Part shown: one piece after another, positions 31,557 to 40,050 of the stretch
Layout: each line of letters starts with the position of its first letter
Position numbering within the stretch: position 1 is the stretch's first letter
Origin: Streptomyces sp. NRRL WC-3618
Lineage (GTDB): Bacteria > Actinomycetota > Actinomycetes > Streptomycetales > Streptomycetaceae
Reading direction: 5' to 3'
Assembly: GCF_001280005.1 (NCBI RefSeq)
Contig: NZ_LGDW01000236.1
Span: 120,298-184,297, forward strand
DNA length: 64,000 nucleotides
Made by a program: the position numbers and the translations under genes
The notes under the pieces: model-generated
The model's input: the letters and a program-made list of their open reading frames with translations, nothing else
The model's database searches: none
What the model was told of the DNA's origin: nothing

Positions 31557-33566
31557 TCATGGATGAAGGGGGTTGGCGATGGTGACGTAGACGGACTGGG
31601 TGTCGACCGGCCCGACGAGCTCGTCGAGACCGTGCAGCCGGGTGAGCAGATTGGCCTTGCAGCGCAGGACGGGTGAGTCGAGCAGCGAGCCGGGCAGGGA
31701 CGTACGCAGTCGGGCGGGACCCGAGGCGACGTCTTTGAGGAAGCGCCGGAAGGCGGCGAGCAGAAGCTGCTCGTCGGCGAGGCGCTGTGAGCCGAACGCG
31801 CCGATGAGGCCCAGTACGTTGTTGATGCCGAGGTAGTAGGCGAAGCGTTCGTCGGTGACCTCGTCGGAGACGAACGTGTCGCTCTGTTCGCCGATGCCGG
31901 GCAGCCGGGCGTCGAGTTCGGCACGCCGGGACTCTCGGAAGTAGTACCCCTGGTTGTCGCGGTAGCGGCCTCCCCGGGGCCAGCCGTCGCCGTCCAGCAG
32001 GAGCAGGGTGTTCTGCTGGTGCGCCTCCAGGGCGATGCCTGCCTCGCTGTCCAGCCAGAGCACGGGCCGTACGACGTGCTCCAGGTACCGCAGGAACCAC
32101 TCGGCGGCGACGGCTCCGCGCGGGCGGCCGGTCCGTCCGGCGAGCCGTGTGACGACCTCGGCCAGCCGGGACCGCAGGACCGGGCCCTCCGGTCGCGGGT
32201 CGGCCGTGCCGCCCAGGTGGGCGCGGGGGCGAGGTGAGACGAGTCCGGCGATGCAGGAGACGTCGTCCGCCGGATGGAACGGGTTGTGCCGGATCATCAC
32301 GTCGAGGCCGGGGACGGGGTGGCCGTCCGGGTCGTCGACGGCGAGCCAGGCCGGGTCGCGGACGATGTCGAAGGCCGGGTGCGTGGTCTGCCACTGCTTG
32401 GCCAGTCCGCCGCGCAGCAGCCGGTGCACCTCGACACCTCGGTGGAGTTCCTTGCGGAGGTTCTCACGCCGGGAGTTGGTGATGCGCAGTCCCAGCGAGA
32501 GCTTCAGCATCGCGGGGGCGCCCGAGCGGTGGACGGTGCGTACGGAGGAGGTGGGGTGCCAGGGGGAGCCGTGGGTGCACAGGTCGCGGAGCAGACCGGC
32601 TTCGAACAGGGCTGCGATCTGGGGGCGGTGCCGGGTCTCGCGGATCTGCCAGGGGTGGAGCGGGAGGGCCGCGTAGCCGTCGGGGAGCGGCACGGCGGTG
32701 CCGATGAGCTGCGCGGTGAGCTGTTCGGCGCGGATGGGACGGCCGCGTTCGGTCCAGGCGGAGTCCGTGGCGAGCACGGAGGGGGCCACCGCCAGCCAGT
32801 GCAGCGGGAAGGAGCCGCGCAGTTCCGGGGAGTAGAGCCGGGCTTCGGCCTCGGCGAGCCCTTCGCGGCTCTTCGGGGTCGGATGCAGGGGGTGGCCGAG
32901 CAGCAGCGCCTGCTCGGCGGTGAGGAACAGGTCGGGGCCGTCGGCCGGCTGGGCACGACGGTCGCTGATGAAGGTGGCGGTCCGGCGCACGGAGTCGGCC
33001 ACCCGTGCGACCAGGTCGACGGCGTCGCGGGGCAGGACGGAGGGAACGGGCGTTGGCGAGGCCTGCCCGTCGGGCGCTGCCGGGGTGCCGTCCGCGTCGG
33101 CCGAGGGCGCCCCGGACCCCGCGTCGGTGTCCGTTCCGGCCGGCTTCGGTCCGGCGTACGCCTCCCTCGCGAGCAGGGTCGCGACGGTGACCGCGTCGGC
33201 GGCCGGGGCTCCCGAGGGGGCGTCGGCCAGGTGGGGGAGGCCGAAACGGTGCCAGCCGGTCGGGGACCAGTAGTGGACCGGGGCCAGCAGGGCGGTGCCG
33301 CTGGTGGGGAGGGGGATACGGAGGGTGCCGTCTCCGGGGGCGGTGAGGTCGTTCTCCCGTACCCAGCAGCGCAGCAGGTTCTCGGTGGCGGCGGCCTGGG
33401 CCGCGGTGTGGGGGTCGAGGTGTTCGAGGAGGTCGGCCGTGGCACCGCGCGACCGCTCGGCCCCGCCGGACGCCCCCTTCTGCCGGGGCACCGTTTCCCT
33501 CCCGGACCCGGCATCTCGCGCGGGGGTGGGGTGGGAACGGCCTTCGGGTACGGGGGTGCTGTTCAA
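31557..33566 (-). CDS. IucA/IucC family NRPS-independent siderophore synthetase
   Basis: 669 aa. ATP-dependent ligase joining a carboxylic acid (citrate, succinate or similar) to an amine or hydroxylamine. Conserved blocks: GHPLHPTPKSREGL (about 224-238), PLHPWQIRE (about 300), MLKLSLGLRITNSRREN (about 353-370), DVMIRHNPF, and LEAHQQNTLLLLDGDGWP (about 534-551), followed by the C-terminal FhuF-like region. The TTG at 33566 is supported by GAGGAA five bases upstream. The first 40 residues are a low-complexity tail. Central enzyme of the three-gene set. Confidence 0.93.
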   Translation of the reverse strand: MNSTPVPEGRSHPTPARDAGSGRETVPRQKGASGGAERSRGATADLLEHLDPHTAAQAAATENLLRCWVRENDLTAPGDGTLRIPLPTSGTALLAPVHYWSPTGWHRFGLPHLADAPSGAPAADAVTVATLLAREAYAGPKPAGTDTDAGSGAPSADADGTPAAPDGQASPTPVPSVLPRDAVDLVARVADSVRRTATFISDRRAQPADGPDLFLTAEQALLLGHPLHPTPKSREGLAEAEARLYSPELRGSFPLHWLAVAPSVLATDSAWTERGRPIRAEQLTAQLIGTAVPLPDGYAALPLHPWQIRETRHRPQIAALFEAGLLRDLCTHGSPWHPTSSVRTVHRSGAPAMLKLSLGLRITNSRRENLRKELHRGVEVHRLLRGGLAKQWQTTHPAFDIVRDPAWLAVDDPDGHPVPGLDVMIRHNPFHPADDVSCIAGLVSPRPRAHLGGTADPRPEGPVLRSRLAEVVTRLAGRTGRPRGAVAAEWFLRYLEHVVRPVLWLDSEAGIALEAHQQNTLLLLDGDGWPRGGRYRDNQGYYFRESRRAELDARLPGIGEQSDTFVSDEVTDERFAYYLGINNVLGLIGAFGSQRLADEQLLLAAFRRFLKDVASGPARLRTSLPGSLLDSPVLRCKANLLTRLHGLDELVGPVDTQSVYVTIANPLHP

Positions 33567-33642
33567 GACGGTTCCTCGTGAGGTTGTTCGAGTGCACGTG
33601 CGGGGGTGAGCCGGGGTGGTACGGGCGGACAGGGGGCCTGGA

Positions 33643-35157
33643 CTACCCCGCTCGCTCGGAGGGGGTGGCGTGCGGGCTGCCGGAGTCGGTGTGGCCGCGG
33701 GCGACCGCCGCTACGGCGTCGGCCAGCCGGTCGACCACCGCGGCGGCCTGTTCGTCGCTGATGGTCAGCGGAGGCAGCAGTCGGACGACGCTCGCCCGAC
33801 GCCCGCCGAGTTCGACGATCAGCCCCCGGCGCAGGCACTCTCGCTGTACGGAGGCTGCCAGTTCGGGCGCTGCGGGACGCGGCCCACCGCCGACAGGCCC
33901 GGGAAAGATCTCCGGATCGGTGCCTGGATCACCGTAGGCGACATCCGGAGCGCCCCCCGCGCCCCGCTCATCCCCCGGTTCGACCAGTTCGACCCCGATC
34001 ATCAGGCCCCGGCCGCGCACATCGCCGATCATCGGGAACTCCGCTGCCAGCTGCCGGAGTTGGGCGAGCATGCAGGCCCCCAGGGTGGCAGCGCGGTCGG
34101 CGAGGCCGTGCTCGCGGACATACGTCAGGGTGGCCGTGCCGGCCGCCATGGCGAGCTGGTTGCCGCGGAAGGTGCCCGCGTGGGCGCCGGGTTCCCAGAC
34201 GTCGAGGTCGTCGCGGTAGACCACGACCGCCAGCGGCAGGCTGCCTCCGATCGCCTTGGACATGACCATCACATCGGGGGTGACCCCGCTGTGCTCCACC
34301 GCCCAGAACATGCCGGTGCGGCCCACTCCCGTCTGGATCTCGTCGGCGATCAGCGGGATCGAGCGGGACTCGGTGATCCGCCGCATGCGCCGCAGCCAGG
34401 CGTCCGGCGCGGGAATCACCCCGCCTTCGCCCTGGACGGGTTCGAGGATCATCCCGGCCGGCAGCGGCACACCCGACTTGGTGTCGTCGAGAAGGGACTC
34501 GGTCCAGCGGGCGGCGAGTTCGGCGCCCCGCTCGCCGCCCATCCCGAAGGGGCAGCGGTAGTCATGGGGGAAGGGCAGCCGGGTGACCCGGACGTCGGTC
34601 GCGTGACCGGAGGCACCGAGCGAACCGGCGGTCATCCCGTGATAGGCGCCCGTGAAGGCGAGCATGCCGGCGCGGCCGGTCGCGGCGCGCACGAGCTTGA
34701 AGGCGGCCTCCACCGCGTCCGTCCCGGCCGGCCCGCAGAACTGCACGCGCGCGCGGTCGGCGAGCCCGGGCGGAAGGGTACGGAACAGCTCGGTGATGAA
34801 GGCGTCCTTGACGGGGGTCGCCAGGTCGAGGACGTGCAGCGGCGCCCCCGAGTCGAGGACCTTGCGGATCGCCTCCAGCACGACGGGGTGGTTGTGCCCG
34901 AGGGCCAGTGTCCCCGCGCCCGAGAGGCAGTCGAGATAGCGGCGGCCGTCGGCGCCCTCGATCGTCATCCCGCGTGCCCGTACGGGAACGATCGGCAGGG
35001 CGCGCGCGTAGGTGCGCGCCGCCGATTCACGCGCCGACTGGCGCCGCAGAATCCCCTCCTGCGCCCGGCGCGAGCTCGCGCGCGCGTCGATCTCCGCTTC
35101 CGTTTCGGTGGACGCCCGGGATTCCTCCCGCTCTCCCGTGCACTCCCCCGTCTCCAT
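33643..35157 (-). CDS. Diaminobutyrate-2-oxoglutarate aminotransferase-like
   Basis: 504 aa, class III PLP enzyme. Markers: GRRYLDCLSGAGTLALGHNHP (read in parts), FTGAYHGMTAGSLGASG, EPVQGEGGVIP, LIADEIQTGVGRTG (PLP-ring Asp), MSKAIGG with the Schiff-base Lys, and GTFRGNQLAMAAG. It makes 2,4-diaminobutyrate, the precursor of 1,3-diaminopropane in rhizobactin-type siderophores. ATG at 35157 has GGGAG three bases upstream; an alternative GTG start region lies at 35217. First gene of the siderophore set, 76 bases ahead of the synthetase. No iron box is visible upstream. Confidence 0.87.
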   Translation of the reverse strand: METGECTGEREESRASTETEAEIDARASSRRAQEGILRRQSARESAARTYARALPIVPVRARGMTIEGADGRRYLDCLSGAGTLALGHNHPVVLEAIRKVLDSGAPLHVLDLATPVKDAFITELFRTLPPGLADRARVQFCGPAGTDAVEAAFKLVRAATGRAGMLAFTGAYHGMTAGSLGASGHATDVRVTRLPFPHDYRCPFGMGGERGAELAARWTESLLDDTKSGVPLPAGMILEPVQGEGGVIPAPDAWLRRMRRITESRSIPLIADEIQTGVGRTGMFWAVEHSGVTPDVMVMSKAIGGSLPLAVVVYRDDLDVWEPGAHAGTFRGNQLAMAAGTATLTYVREHGLADRAATLGACMLAQLRQLAAEFPMIGDVRGRGLMIGVELVEPGDERGAGGAPDVAYGDPGTDPEIFPGPVGGGPRPAAPELAASVQRECLRRGLIVELGGRRASVVRLLPPLTISDEQAAAVVDRLADAVAAVARGHTDSGSPHATPSERAG

Positions 35158-35504
35158 GGACTCCCGCAACCCCAATTTCCCGACTCCCCACTGCTCCGCC
35201 GACCCGCCAACCACCAACTCGCCGATACACCCCTCCCGTTACCAACACCCGGCGCGCCACAGGAGTCACGGGTCGGTTCAAGATCCTTGCGGCGAGGGCG
35301 CCGTCGCGTCAGCACGACGGAAAACAGCACTCCCGAAACAGTGATGACAAGGCGTCACATGAACGGTCCACGGGCCGGTCATGAGACCGCGGAGCCCGTA
35401 GCGAAACCGTTGCCGTTCCGCCGGTGGGTCCCGGCGGCGACCGCATAATGTGTGGTGCCGTGCGGGGACAGCACACGGTTCGACCAGCCAGGGGGAGTCA
35501 GATC
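35158..35504. other. Divergent gap, aminotransferase to lipoprotein
   Basis: About 347 bases. No gene, no iron box (TTAGGTTAG-type) and no clear promoter pair recognised, apart from the ribosome site of the lipoprotein gene. Confidence 0.6.
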
Positions 35505-36740
35505 ATGCGACCCATTCGCCCACCCTTCGTCGCCCGCCGAGGCAGGGGAGCGCGCCGCAAACCCTCCCCCGTCCGGGCCGCCGTCGGCCTCGCCATAGCG
35601 CTCGCGCTCACCGCCACGGCCTGTGGCTCCGGCTCCGGCTCCGGAAACTCCGACGCGAGCGGACAGCCCTCCTCCTCCGCGACCGACGACGGGGCCGGAA
35701 AGATCACGATCCCGGACGGGCTCAAGGACAAGCTCAAAGAGCACGGGATCGACATCGACAAGTGGAAGAACGGCGCCTGGAAGAACTGGGACAAGGACGA
35801 CTGGCTGCGCGAGGCCGAGGACTACGTCAACCCGATCATCGAGGGCCTCTGGGACACGGACCGGATGCGGGGCGCCGACGACCCGCAGAAGAGCGTCGAC
35901 GGAGACGACCTGTCGGACGACCAGGGCGTGACCGACCCGACGCCGAGGGCGGTGAAAGCCAGGGCCGTGCCACCCGCCTACCACGCCAACGCGCCCGAGG
36001 CGGGCAAGGTGTTCTTCGACGGCCCCCAGGGCACGATGGTCTGCTCGGCGACGGTGGTGGCGGACCCCGCCCACCCCGGGAAGTCGAACCTCGTCTGGAC
36101 CGCGGGCCACTGTGTGCACGCCGGAAAGAAGGGCGGCTGGTACCGCAACCTCGCCTTCGTCCCGTCGTACAACAACGCGGGCAGGTCGAGCGCCGAGGTG
36201 GAGAACACTCCCCGCGCGGAGATCGCTCCCTACGGCGTCTGGTGGGCCGACTGGGTGCGGACCTCGGACCAGTGGATCGCACAGGGCGGTTCGACGGGCG
36301 GTGACGGAGCTCCGTACGACTTCGCGGTCATGCATGTGACGCCGGAGAAGGGCGGCAGCGGCAAGTCGCTGGAGGAGACGGTCGGTTCGGCCCTGCCGGT
36401 GGACTTCGCCGCGCCTGCCGTGTCGCGGGTGGAGAGCATCACGGCGACCGGGTATCCGGCGGCGGCTCCGTTCGACGGCGAGACGATGTACCAGTGCCAG
36501 GACGCGCCGGGCCGGCTGTCGATCGTCAGGTCCGACCCGACGATGTACCGGATCGGATGCACCATGACCGGCGGTTCCTCAGGCGGCGGCTGGGTCGCCA
36601 CCGGCTCGGACGGCGAGCCGGCCCTGGTCTCCAACACCTCGATCGGCCCGGTGAAGGCAGGCTGGCTGGCGGGCCCGCGCCTGGGCAAGGTGGCCAAGGG
36701 CGTGTACGAGGAGATGAGCGGGAAGTTCGCCGCCCAGTAA
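35505..36740 (+). CDS. Trypsin-fold serine protease lipoprotein
   Basis: 411 aa. Signal peptide with lipobox-like LTATAC (Cys about residue 41) followed by a GSGSG linker, so probably a membrane-anchored extracellular protein. A charged helical segment (about 60-150, rich in Lys/Asp/Trp) precedes the protease domain. Catalytic residues: His in WTAGHC, Asp in APYDFAV, Ser in TGGSSGGGW. ATG at 35505 has GGGGGAG seven bases upstream. The domain resembles the V8/glutamyl-endopeptidase-like bacterial branch of the trypsin clan more than the protease at the left edge. The substrate is unknown. Confidence 0.88.
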   Translation: MRPIRPPFVARRGRGARRKPSPVRAAVGLAIALALTATACGSGSGSGNSDASGQPSSSATDDGAGKITIPDGLKDKLKEHGIDIDKWKNGAWKNWDKDDWLREAEDYVNPIIEGLWDTDRMRGADDPQKSVDGDDLSDDQGVTDPTPRAVKARAVPPAYHANAPEAGKVFFDGPQGTMVCSATVVADPAHPGKSNLVWTAGHCVHAGKKGGWYRNLAFVPSYNNAGRSSAEVENTPRAEIAPYGVWWADWVRTSDQWIAQGGSTGGDGAPYDFAVMHVTPEKGGSGKSLEETVGSALPVDFAAPAVSRVESITATGYPAAAPFDGETMYQCQDAPGRLSIVRSDPTMYRIGCTMTGGSSGGGWVATGSDGEPALVSNTSIGPVKAGWLAGPRLGKVAKGVYEEMSGKFAAQ

Positions 36741-36744
36741 CGCT

Positions 36745-36782
36745 GTAAGTCCCCCCATGCCGAAGGCAATGGGGGGACTTAC
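36745..36782. terminator. Terminator between lipoprotein and hflX
   Basis: Perfect 14-bp arms GTAAGTCCCCCCAT (36745-36758) and ATGGGGGGACTTAC (36769-36782), with inner GCC/GGC pairing. It starts four bases after the lipoprotein stop. Confidence 0.88.
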
Positions 36783-36850
36783 AACGGGCGCGGGGAACTG
36801 CGCGACCAGCCACAACGAACCCGCAGCCGAAAACGCACCCGCCCGGCGGA
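36783..36850. repeat. Copy of a dispersed Streptomyces intergenic sequence
   Basis: GGCGCGGGGAACTGCGCGAC and the following CAGCCACAACGAACCCGCAGCC match, from memory, a motif common between genes in many Streptomyces genomes. Only one copy is in this window. Confidence 0.5.
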
Positions 36851-36852
36851 GC

Positions 36853-38349
36853 CTAGAGCGCCGCTGCCGACGGCACGTACGGCGCCAGTTCCGCCGCCAG
36901 TTCCTCGTGCACACGCGCCTTGAGCAGCGTGCCCTCCGCGGTGTGCTCCTCGGAGATCACCTCGCCCTCGGTGTGGGCACGGGCGACCAGCTTGCCGTGG
37001 GTGTACGGCACGAGTGCCTCGATCTCGACCGAGGGCCGGGGCAGCTCGTTGTCGATCAGCGCGAGCAGTTCGTCGATGCCCTGACCGGTGCGGGCGGACA
37101 CCGCGATGGAACGCGTCTCCATCCGCATCAGTCGCTGGAGCGTCAGCGGGTCCGCCGCGTCCGCCTTGTTGATCACGACGATCTCGGGTACGCCGGTGGC
37201 GCCGACGTCCCTGATCACCTCGCGCACGGCGGCCAGCTGCTCCTCCGGGTCCGGATGCGAACCGTCCACCACGTGCAGGATCAGGTCGGCGTCGCCGACC
37301 TCCTCCATCGTGGAGCGGAACGCCTCGACCAGGTGGTGCGGCAGGTGCCGTACAAAACCGACCGTGTCGGTCAGCGTGTGCAGCCGTCCGCTCGGGGTCT
37401 CGGCCCGGCGCACGGTCGGGTCGAGGGTCGCGAACAGGGAGTTCTCGACCAGCACGCCCGCACCCGTGAGGCGGTTGAGCAGCGAGGACTTGCCGGCGTT
37501 GGTGTAACCGGCGATGGCGACCGAGGGCACCTTGTTGCGGCGGCGCTCCTGGCGCTTGATCTCGCGGCCGGTCTTCATCTCCGCGATCTCCCGGCGCATC
37601 TTCGCCATCTTCTCGCGGATCCGGCGCCGGTCCGTCTCGATCTTGGTCTCACCGGGACCACGGGTGGCGAGGCCACCGCCCTTGCCACCGCCCATCTGAC
37701 GGGACAGCGACTGACCCCAGCCGCGGAGCCTCGGCAGCATGTACTGCATCTGCGCGAGCGCGACCTGTGCCTTGCCCTCTCGGGACTTGGCGTGCTGGGC
37801 GAAGATGTCGAGGATCAGGGCCGTACGGTCGATGACCTTGACCTTGACGACGTCTTCGAGGTGGATCAGCTGGCCCGGGCTCAGCTCACCGTCGCAGATG
37901 ACGGTGTCCGCGCCCGTTTCGATGACGATGTCCCGCAGCTCGTTGGCCTTGCCGGAGCCGATGTAGGTGGCCGCGTCGGGCTTGTCACGGCGCTGGACGA
38001 CGCCGTCGAGCACCAGCGCGCCCGCGGTCTCCGCGAGAGCGGCGAGTTCGGCGAGGGAGTTGTCCGCGTCCCGAATGGTCCCCGTGGTCCACACGCCGAC
38101 GAGCACGACCCGCTCCAGGCGGAGCTGGCGGTACTCGACCTCGGTGACGTCCTCGAGCTCGGTGGAGAGGCCCGCCACGCGGCGCAGGGCCGCGCGCTCG
38201 GAGCGGTCGAACTGGTCGCCGTCCCGCTCTCCGTCGATCTCGTGGCTCCAGGCGACGTCCTCTTCCATCAGGGCATCGGCCCGAAGACCTTCGGGGTAGG
38301 TGTGCGCGAGGCGCTCAGTGTCCTGGGAAGGGGAAGAAGAGGAGGTCAT
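36853..38349 (-). CDS. hflX: Ribosome-associated GTPase HflX
   Basis: 498 aa. It rescues or splits stalled ribosomes. The N-terminal HflX domain (about 60-250) includes ERVVLVGVW, AALAETAGA and TYIGSGKANEL; a Lys/Arg-rich helical region follows; the G domain has G1 GYTNAGKSSLLN, G3 DTVGF, G4 NKAD and a G5 SARTG. ATG at 38349 is preceded by AAGGA. The protein is longer than E. coli HflX owing to an acidic N-terminal tail. Monocistronic appearance; its end faces the terminator at 36745. Confidence 0.95.
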   Translation of the reverse strand: MTSSSSPSQDTERLAHTYPEGLRADALMEEDVAWSHEIDGERDGDQFDRSERAALRRVAGLSTELEDVTEVEYRQLRLERVVLVGVWTTGTIRDADNSLAELAALAETAGALVLDGVVQRRDKPDAATYIGSGKANELRDIVIETGADTVICDGELSPGQLIHLEDVVKVKVIDRTALILDIFAQHAKSREGKAQVALAQMQYMLPRLRGWGQSLSRQMGGGKGGGLATRGPGETKIETDRRRIREKMAKMRREIAEMKTGREIKRQERRRNKVPSVAIAGYTNAGKSSLLNRLTGAGVLVENSLFATLDPTVRRAETPSGRLHTLTDTVGFVRHLPHHLVEAFRSTMEEVGDADLILHVVDGSHPDPEEQLAAVREVIRDVGATGVPEIVVINKADAADPLTLQRLMRMETRSIAVSARTGQGIDELLALIDNELPRPSVEIEALVPYTHGKLVARAHTEGEVISEEHTAEGTLLKARVHEELAAELAPYVPSAAAL

Positions 38350-38526
38350 TGGGTCCTTACGTCGATGGGGTTCGTGTGCGGTGACGGAGCGAGCCCCGTC
38401 ACAGGTCACAACGCACGAGCGTCCCGGGAGATTCCCGGAAGCCGTCTGGTGGGCCGGGGGCAGCGCCGCCGACCTGAAGATGGTCGCACGGCACGCCCCG
38501 TCTCGTCACGGTGTTATTTCGCGGGG

Positions 38527-39981
38527 CTATGCCGTGGGCGCGACGGGCTTCCAGTCCGGGTGCCCGGGCATCGGCGGCGTCTTCTGCCCGTACAGCCAGG
38601 CCTGGAAGAACGCGCCCAGGTCCCGCCCGGCGATGTCCGAGGCGAGGCGCTCGAAGTCGGCGGTACCCGCGACGCCGTCCTGGTGGAGGCCGACCCAGGC
38701 CTTCTCCAGCCGTTCGAACGCCGGGCGGCCGATCTCCTGGCGCAGGGCGAAGAGGGCGAGGGCGGCGCCGTCGTAGACGTTCGGGCGGAAGATGCCGATC
38801 TTCTGGCCGGGCTTGGGCGGCTTGGGAGCGGCCGGCGGTCCCCCGGAGGCCCGCCAGCGGTCGGAGGCGCCGTACGCGGCCTTCATCCGGTCCACCAGCT
38901 TCCGGCCGGCCTTCTCCTCCGCGTACAGGGCCTCGTACCAGGTGGCGTGTCCTTCGTTGAGCCACAGGTCGGACCATGTGCGGGGGCTGACGCTGTCGCC
39001 GAACCACTGGTGGGACAGTTCGTGCACCATGATCGAGTCGACGTACCACTCGGGGTACGCGGGCTCGGTGAACAGACCTCTCTCGAAGAGAGAGAGGGTT
39101 TGTGTCTCCAGTTCGAAGCCGGTCGATGCCTCCGCCATGAGCAGCCCGTACGTCTCGAACGGATAGCGGCCGACCTTGCTCTCCAGCCACTCGATCTGCG
39201 CGGGCGTCTTCTTCAGCCACGGCTCCAGCACCGCGCGGTCCTTGGTGGGCACCACATCGCGGACCGGCAGCCCGTGCGGCCCGGCGCGGTGGACCACGGT
39301 GGAGCGGCCGATGGACACCTGGGCCAGTTCGGTGGCCATGGGGTGCTGGGTGCGGTACGTCCAGGTCGTGGCCCCGCCGACCCGGTCGGCGCCGGTGGGC
39401 AGACCGTTGGCCACCGCCGTATAGCCGTTCGGGGCGGTGACCCTGATGGTGAACATCGCCTTGTCGGACGGGTGGTCGTTGCACGGAAACACCAGGTGCG
39501 CGACATCGGCCTGGTTGGCCATCGCGAGCCCGTCGTCGGTGCGCACCCAGCCGCCGTCACGGCCGGGCGCGGACACGGGGTCGCTGGTGTGCCGCACGGT
39601 GATGCGCATCCAGCTCCCGGCGGGCAGCGGTTCCGGGGGCGTCACCACCAGGTCCTCGCCCGCACTGGTGAACGACGCCGGCTCACCGTCGACCTCGACC
39701 GACCCGACGGTGCCGTGGGAGAAGTCGAGGTTGATCTGTTCGAGTGCGGTGGTGGTCCAGGCGTCGATGGTGGTGACGGCGGACAGCGGCTTGGAGTTGG
39801 TGCCGGGGTAGCTGAAGGCCAGGTCGTACGACGCCACGTCGTACCCGGGGTTGCCCAGGTGCGGGAAGAGGCGGTCGCCGACGCCCAAGGGGGCCGCGGG
39901 GGCGCTCGCGGCGACGAGGCAGACGGAGACGGCGGAGGCGAGCAGCGCCGACGTGAACCGGGTGCGGGGGTTGAGCAGCAT
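38527..39981 (-). CDS. Secreted M1-family zinc aminopeptidase
   Basis: 484 aa. Signal peptide (LLASAVSVCLVAASAPAAP). Beta-rich N-terminal domain, then the thermolysin-like domain with HELSH in IMVHELSHQWFGD (zinc His pair and catalytic Glu, about 320) and the third zinc ligand in LWLNEGHATWYE 18 residues later. The GxMEN-type substrate loop is replaced by LLMAEASTGFELETQ. It releases N-terminal residues from peptides outside the cell. Shorter than PepN-type enzymes because the C-terminal helical domain is mostly missing. ATG at 39981; no strong ribosome site. Confidence 0.9.
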   Translation of the reverse strand: MLLNPRTRFTSALLASAVSVCLVAASAPAAPLGVGDRLFPHLGNPGYDVASYDLAFSYPGTNSKPLSAVTTIDAWTTTALEQINLDFSHGTVGSVEVDGEPASFTSAGEDLVVTPPEPLPAGSWMRITVRHTSDPVSAPGRDGGWVRTDDGLAMANQADVAHLVFPCNDHPSDKAMFTIRVTAPNGYTAVANGLPTGADRVGGATTWTYRTQHPMATELAQVSIGRSTVVHRAGPHGLPVRDVVPTKDRAVLEPWLKKTPAQIEWLESKVGRYPFETYGLLMAEASTGFELETQTLSLFERGLFTEPAYPEWYVDSIMVHELSHQWFGDSVSPRTWSDLWLNEGHATWYEALYAEEKAGRKLVDRMKAAYGASDRWRASGGPPAAPKPPKPGQKIGIFRPNVYDGAALALFALRQEIGRPAFERLEKAWVGLHQDGVAGTADFERLASDIAGRDLGAFFQAWLYGQKTPPMPGHPDWKPVAPTA

Positions 39982-40050
39982 GCACCACCGCTACCAGCGC
40001 TCGCCCGCCGGACGGCGGCGACTCGCACCAGGCCCACCCGAACGGGTGCC

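Noticed and set aside
35158..35504. Iron box upstream of the siderophore genes
   Set aside because: No TTAGGTTAG-type inverted repeat could be found.
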